Positions 12,803 to 15,830 of a stretch of 15,830 bases of DNA are shown piece by piece. Within the stretch, counting starts at the first letter, position 1; the number at the start of each line of letters is the position of its first letter. The position numbers and the translations under genes are program-made. A model generated the notes under the pieces. That model ran no database searches and was not told the DNA's origin. It saw only the letters and a program-made list of their open reading frames with translations. Source of the stretch: CAYZBM01 sp964476705 (GTDB lineage: Bacteria > Pseudomonadota > Alphaproteobacteria > Rickettsiales > UBA6187); assembly GCA_964476705.1 (NCBI GenBank), contig CAYZBM010000051.1, positions 1-15,830 of the forward strand. Direction: 5' to 3'.

Positions 12803-15571
12803 ATGACAACTGTACCAGGAGGCTTAATTACAGCTCAATATGGAACCAATACAAAGCCAAGCGACCCTGCCTATATAAGTCCAGTTATACCTAATAGCGC
12901 TATAGAAACTTCTAGCCGAACTACCTTAAACATAACTCTGCTTTACTCTAATGGTACAACTACTACTCGATTAGTTTTTGCAAATCAGCAAATATTAGAC
13001 CGGTTTTATAACGATAATGTCCAATTTGCTAGAGCTGTTGATAACGGAGAATTGGTAAGTGTAACGAATTCTTTAAGTGGACCTGGAACAACCAAAAAAG
13101 AAGAGATTATTTTTTTTCACCAATGTCCAACTACAGGCGCAACTGTTGCAACCGCAACTTCTACTACAACCGCAATTACAACAACTACCGATACCACGAC
13201 TACCACTCCAACTACCACCACAACCAGAACCACGACCGTAACTACCACTACTCCCGAAGGCACCACAACTAAAGCCGTAACTACGGATGAATTAACTTCT
13301 AGCACAACTACTACCGCAACCTCACAAACAACTACCACCACAACGACTCCGTTAGGCAGCCCTACTACTGATGTTGGGCCAACTATAGCAATCGATCCAG
13401 CTACTCTTTGTCGAGAATTACAAGCAGCTAAAAATAGTTCTGAGTTTTGGAATAAGGTAAAAGGAATATTGATTGTAGCTAATGTCACGGCAACCCAAAC
13501 TTTTACATTCATTGACACAATTATTGCTAATTGTCCCACTAATTTCACTAATCCTAAAAATGAAACCACCCCACCGCTCATCATCCCTACAAATAAGGAT
13601 GATGGTTTTCCTTGGTGGATAATTGCCGCTGCAGTAGCAGGTACAGCAACTGCTTGTTGCTTAGCTAATGCTTTATATAATTATTGTAAGAATAGGAAGA
13701 AAGGGAGTTATGATTTTGATGAAGAAAATCAAAATTTTCCCCAAAGCACAAGACTGGAATCTTTTGCAAATGTTGTAGATGACTTAAACCAACATGCCAA
13801 CAATAAAATAATTGAAAAACATAAAAAAGATATAGCTGCGTTACAAGAAAAATTAGACCTCATAGAGGAGATGCGACAAACTAAACATTCAGGCTTACTA
13901 GCTTGGATAAAATATAGAGTAGCAAATAATGTTAATGACGAGATTACTAATGAAGATGGAATTAAATGCAAAATTACTACTAAATATTTTGAGCTCTGTA
14001 AGAGTGAATCATTAAATGTTAATAAATCAACAGAAGATCAAAAAAAGTTTCAAAATCAACTAACTAAGTTAGAAAATCTACATAGAGTATTTATTGATTT
14101 TAATCTTAAGCCAACAACTCCAATAGCAGAATTAGAAAATATCCTTGCAAATAAAAAAGAAGAAAAACTAATTCTTTCTGGAAACAATAAAGGCTTAAGA
14201 GCCTATCTTACCAAAAGAGCTTCTCCATTGGTCGGCGAAAGTGAATTCGATAAAACATTTGATTTAGCCCAAAACAAATCTGCAGATGAAACCGATAAAC
14301 AACAAATGGCAACCTGGCGCTCTCAATATGAAGAGTATATCAGAGCAAATAATTTTCGCTACAGAACCGAAGAACAAATAAAGCAAGAGCAAGAGAGAGC
14401 AAATGAACTAGAAAGTTTAAACCAGCAAATTAGCGAATTAAAAGAATCTAATAAAAAAACTGCAGAAGAAACAGCTAAAGAAAGAGCTGCATTAGAAGCA
14501 ATAATAGCTAACCTTCAAGCACAAGTAAGGAGTGCATCAAATATCTCCGAATCTGAACTTGTAAAACAAATAACGGCAGAAAGAGATTCTTTAAAAGCAC
14601 AACTATCTGCTCTGCAAACAAAATTAAATCAATCAAAAGCGCTGAATGAATCTAACAATAAAGCTAGAGCAGACGCAGTTAGCAAAGAAGCTGAATTAGG
14701 AGCAAAGATAAAACCCCTTGAAGCGCAACTACAAAAATTATTAGCAAGGGAGGAAGAGCGGAAAAAAGTAGCTAGGCCTGAGGTTTTAGTTGAGGCGGAA
14801 CCTGCTGTTTTAGTTGAAGCATTTGTAGTCGGGCAATTAGATGAAGCAGAAGAGCCTGAAGTTTTAGTTCATGCGCAGGTAGTCAAACAATTAGCTGAAG
14901 TAGGGCCTCAAGTTTTAGTTGCAAGTAAAGATAATGAAGTTCAAACCGATGTCACAATACCTCCGAAAGATATTAAACCTGAAAAACAAGAAAGAAGACC
15001 TAGTAAGGCAGCTACAAAGCTTACAGGAGATAATTCTATAGTTATGACACACACAGGAATACGCACGAATCGAGACAATGCATATAAGCTATATTTGGCG
15101 ACAGAAGAGACATATGAAAAGGCAGATCAAAACGCTAAAAATAAAACTCAAGCTGCTCAAGCTTTAAATAAGCAAATCAAACAAATAGAACAACAACAAC
15201 AACAATCTGAAAGATCAACTGAACTATTACAAAAACTAAGAAAAAGAGCTAAAGACGCAATGGCAGAGGCGACACTGGCAAATAACGAAGCTAGCAATAT
15301 AAAAGAACAATTGGAAAGGGCAAAGAACGAATTAGATGAACAGCAGAAAAATCTTGATAATGTTATAGCTGACACAAGAAAAATAAAGGAGGCAGCGAAA
15401 AGAATAGAAGAGGAAGAGAAAATAAAAGCTGCAGAAAAAACAGCTCAAACAAAAGAAAATAATGGCGCTAGTATTGAGGCAGAAAATCCTGCACTACTAA
15501 AACCCGAGGGGAAACTTTCCGATACCACCACAGAATCACATCAACAAAAAGAGGTAGAATCCTTTTGTTGA
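12803..15571 (+). CDS. Large Thr-rich single-pass membrane protein, paralog 2 (unrecognised)
   Basis: This 922-aa protein is a diverged paralog of the preceding gene product. It has an N-terminal domain (1-113) ending CPTTGA, a threonine tract (about 116-194) with TDVGPT (189-194), and a segment of about 45 aa bounded by Cys203 and Cys244. One transmembrane helix (about 271-292, containing CC at 285-286) is followed by Cys295 and the basic KNRKK. The tail has two modules (363-437 and 463-521), long coiled-coil-like stretches (about 520-655 and 755-880), VLV repeats (661-707), DNEVQTD (710-716), a five-Gln run (797-801, five CAA codons) and a C-terminal Cys. There is no signal peptide. The ATG at 12803 follows AGGT with six bases between. 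It lacks the globular C-terminal domain of the first protein. Its coiled coils suggest oligomerisation. Membrane-anchored surface or host-directed protein is inference; no function can be assigned. Confidence 0.85.
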   Translation: MTTVPGGLITAQYGTNTKPSDPAYISPVIPNSAIETSSRTTLNITLLYSNGTTTTRLVFANQQILDRFYNDNVQFARAVDNGELVSVTNSLSGPGTTKKEEIIFFHQCPTTGATVATATSTTTAITTTTDTTTTTPTTTTTRTTTVTTTTPEGTTTKAVTTDELTSSTTTTATSQTTTTTTTPLGSPTTDVGPTIAIDPATLCRELQAAKNSSEFWNKVKGILIVANVTATQTFTFIDTIIANCPTNFTNPKNETTPPLIIPTNKDDGFPWWIIAAAVAGTATACCLANALYNYCKNRKKGSYDFDEENQNFPQSTRLESFANVVDDLNQHANNKIIEKHKKDIAALQEKLDLIEEMRQTKHSGLLAWIKYRVANNVNDEITNEDGIKCKITTKYFELCKSESLNVNKSTEDQKKFQNQLTKLENLHRVFIDFNLKPTTPIAELENILANKKEEKLILSGNNKGLRAYLTKRASPLVGESEFDKTFDLAQNKSADETDKQQMATWRSQYEEYIRANNFRYRTEEQIKQEQERANELESLNQQISELKESNKKTAEETAKERAALEAIIANLQAQVRSASNISESELVKQITAERDSLKAQLSALQTKLNQSKALNESNNKARADAVSKEAELGAKIKPLEAQLQKLLAREEERKKVARPEVLVEAEPAVLVEAFVVGQLDEAEEPEVLVHAQVVKQLAEVGPQVLVASKDNEVQTDVTIPPKDIKPEKQERRPSKAATKLTGDNSIVMTHTGIRTNRDNAYKLYLATEETYEKADQNAKNKTQAAQALNKQIKQIEQQQQQSERSTELLQKLRKRAKDAMAEATLANNEASNIKEQLERAKNELDEQQKNLDNVIADTRKIKEAAKRIEEEEKIKAAEKTAQTKENNGASIEAENPALLKPEGKLSDTTTESHQQKEVESFC
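13142..13384 (+). repeat. Threonine-codon low-complexity tract (mucin-like region 2)
   Basis: Roughly 80 codons rich in ACN (ACT, ACC, ACA mixed, few ACG) encode the shorter stalk of paralog 2. It lacks the Cys clusters of region 1 but ends with the same TDVGPT motif. The length difference between the paralogs suggests that tract length varies in evolution. Confidence 0.85.
13889..14365 (+). repeat. Two degenerate copies of the shared module in paralog 2
   Basis: The copies at residues 363-437 (GLLAWIKYR to VFIDFN) and 463-521 (GLRAYLTKR to YIRANNFRYR) align in order with the last two modules of paralog 1. The linker similarity EEKLILSGNNKGL against KEKLALTNTNEGL supports common descent of the two-module block. 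Confidence 0.5.
14783..14920 (+). repeat. VLV repeat array within paralog 2
   Basis: The nine bases GTTTTAGTT recur in frame at 14783, 14807, 14861 and 14912 (spacings 24, 54 and 51). They encode VLVEAEPA, VLVEAFVVGQLDEAEEPE, VLVHAQVVKQLAEVGPQ and VLVAS. Units two and three share V-L-V-[E/H]-A-x-V-V-x-Q-L-[D/A]-E. The shared DNA suggests recent internal duplication. The region links the two coiled-coil stretches. Confidence 0.65.
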
Positions 15572-15630
15572 TACTATTCATTAAATATACCAACTGGTTG
15601 GCGTACAGCTGATGATAAACTTAGCAAAAC

Positions 15631-15677
15631 CCATCAATAATATTTAATTATTTAAACTCAATCTCAATTGTTGATGG
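15631..15677. repeat. Inverted repeat downstream of paralog 2
   Basis: CCATCAATAAT (15631-15641) pairs with ATTGTTGATGG (15667-15677) as an 11-bp stem with one G-U wobble and a 25-nt loop. It lies 60 bases after the stop at 15571, where transcription of the large gene should end. No T-run follows on either strand, so it is not a textbook terminator. Confidence 0.4.
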
Positions 15678-15807
15678 TGAATTCTCAAAGCTCACCTCCC
15701 CCCTCCGTCATTCACGGTTTCAGATTAGGGCGTTCAAGTTAAGCGTATAGATAATGGCAAGCTCTGCAATCACCACCAAATTCGTCATTCAGGTTCTTAT
15801 CTTTTTC

Positions 15808-15829
15808 CCAAAATATTTTAATATTTTGG
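15808..15829. repeat. AT-rich palindrome at right edge
   Basis: CCAAAATATT (15808-15817) and AATATTTTGG (15820-15829) form a perfect 10-bp inverted repeat with two central T bases. The window ends one base later, so it cannot be seen whether a T-run makes it a terminator. Confidence 0.4.
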
Positions 15830-15830
15830 T

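Larger units (their letters stand above)
15572..15830. other. Terminal region without a supported gene
   Basis: Only very short open frames occur, such as an 11-codon frame from 15612 and an 18-codon frame on the minus strand. The middle (about 15690-15800) is less AT-rich than its surroundings. CGTCATTCA occurs twice, at 15706-15714 and 15783-15791. The stretch could be the intergenic region before a gene beyond the window, or a worn repeat element. Confidence 0.5.

Noticed and set aside
13117..13584. Minus-strand open frame rich in valine opposite the second Thr tract (and similar Ser/Cys-rich frames near 9864-10433)
   Set aside because: These are mirror images of ACN-rich coding sequence. 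The low-complexity VVV or Ser/Cys peptides have no independent support.
15690..15790. Possible tRNA or small RNA gene in the less AT-rich terminal patch
   Set aside because: GGCGTTCAAGTT recalls a T-loop, but no acceptor stem or anticodon arm can be folded around it.

Overview
The window is AT-rich bacterial DNA that most likely comes from a Rickettsiales-type intracellular alphaproteobacterium. The aspartyl-tRNA synthetase reads very much like the Rickettsia enzyme as I remember it. The order aspS, rnd, ppx, ppk, histidine phosphatase is, to my knowledge, a recurrent alphaproteobacterial arrangement. No database search was possible, so the taxonomic placement is inference.

Left part (1-9595), mostly housekeeping: an AAA/DUF4143 ATPase (+) meets aspS (-) stop codon to stop codon. 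aspS and rnd (RNase D, +) diverge from a 136-bp intergenic region. A Phd/YefM-PIN toxin-antitoxin pair (-) sits between rnd and ppx. ppk and ppx (-) form a two-gene polyphosphate operon: Ppk1 makes polyphosphate and Ppx removes it. A SixA-like histidine phosphatase (+) diverges from ppk. The polyphosphate cluster is complete, and all its catalytic residues that I can recognise are present.

Right part (9596-15571), the accessory and unusual part: two large tandem genes on the + strand encode paralogous proteins of 1011 and 922 aa that I do not recognise. Both have an N-terminal domain of about 110 aa ending in CPTTGA, a mucin-like threonine tract, a TDVGPT motif, one transmembrane helix near residue 290 with cysteines and a basic stop-transfer patch, and a long, charged, helix-rich tail. 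The tails carry a degenerate module of about 55-80 aa (four copies in the first protein, two in the second) and a shared DNE[T/V]QT[E/D] motif resembling dynein light chain (LC8) ligands. Neither has a recognisable signal peptide. Each gene has a similar TTGACA-type promoter element about 105 bp upstream of its ATG. My best guess is a cell-surface or host-directed membrane protein family. This pair is the part of the window most likely to be undescribed.

The last 259 bases hold no gene that I can support, only inverted and short direct repeats.
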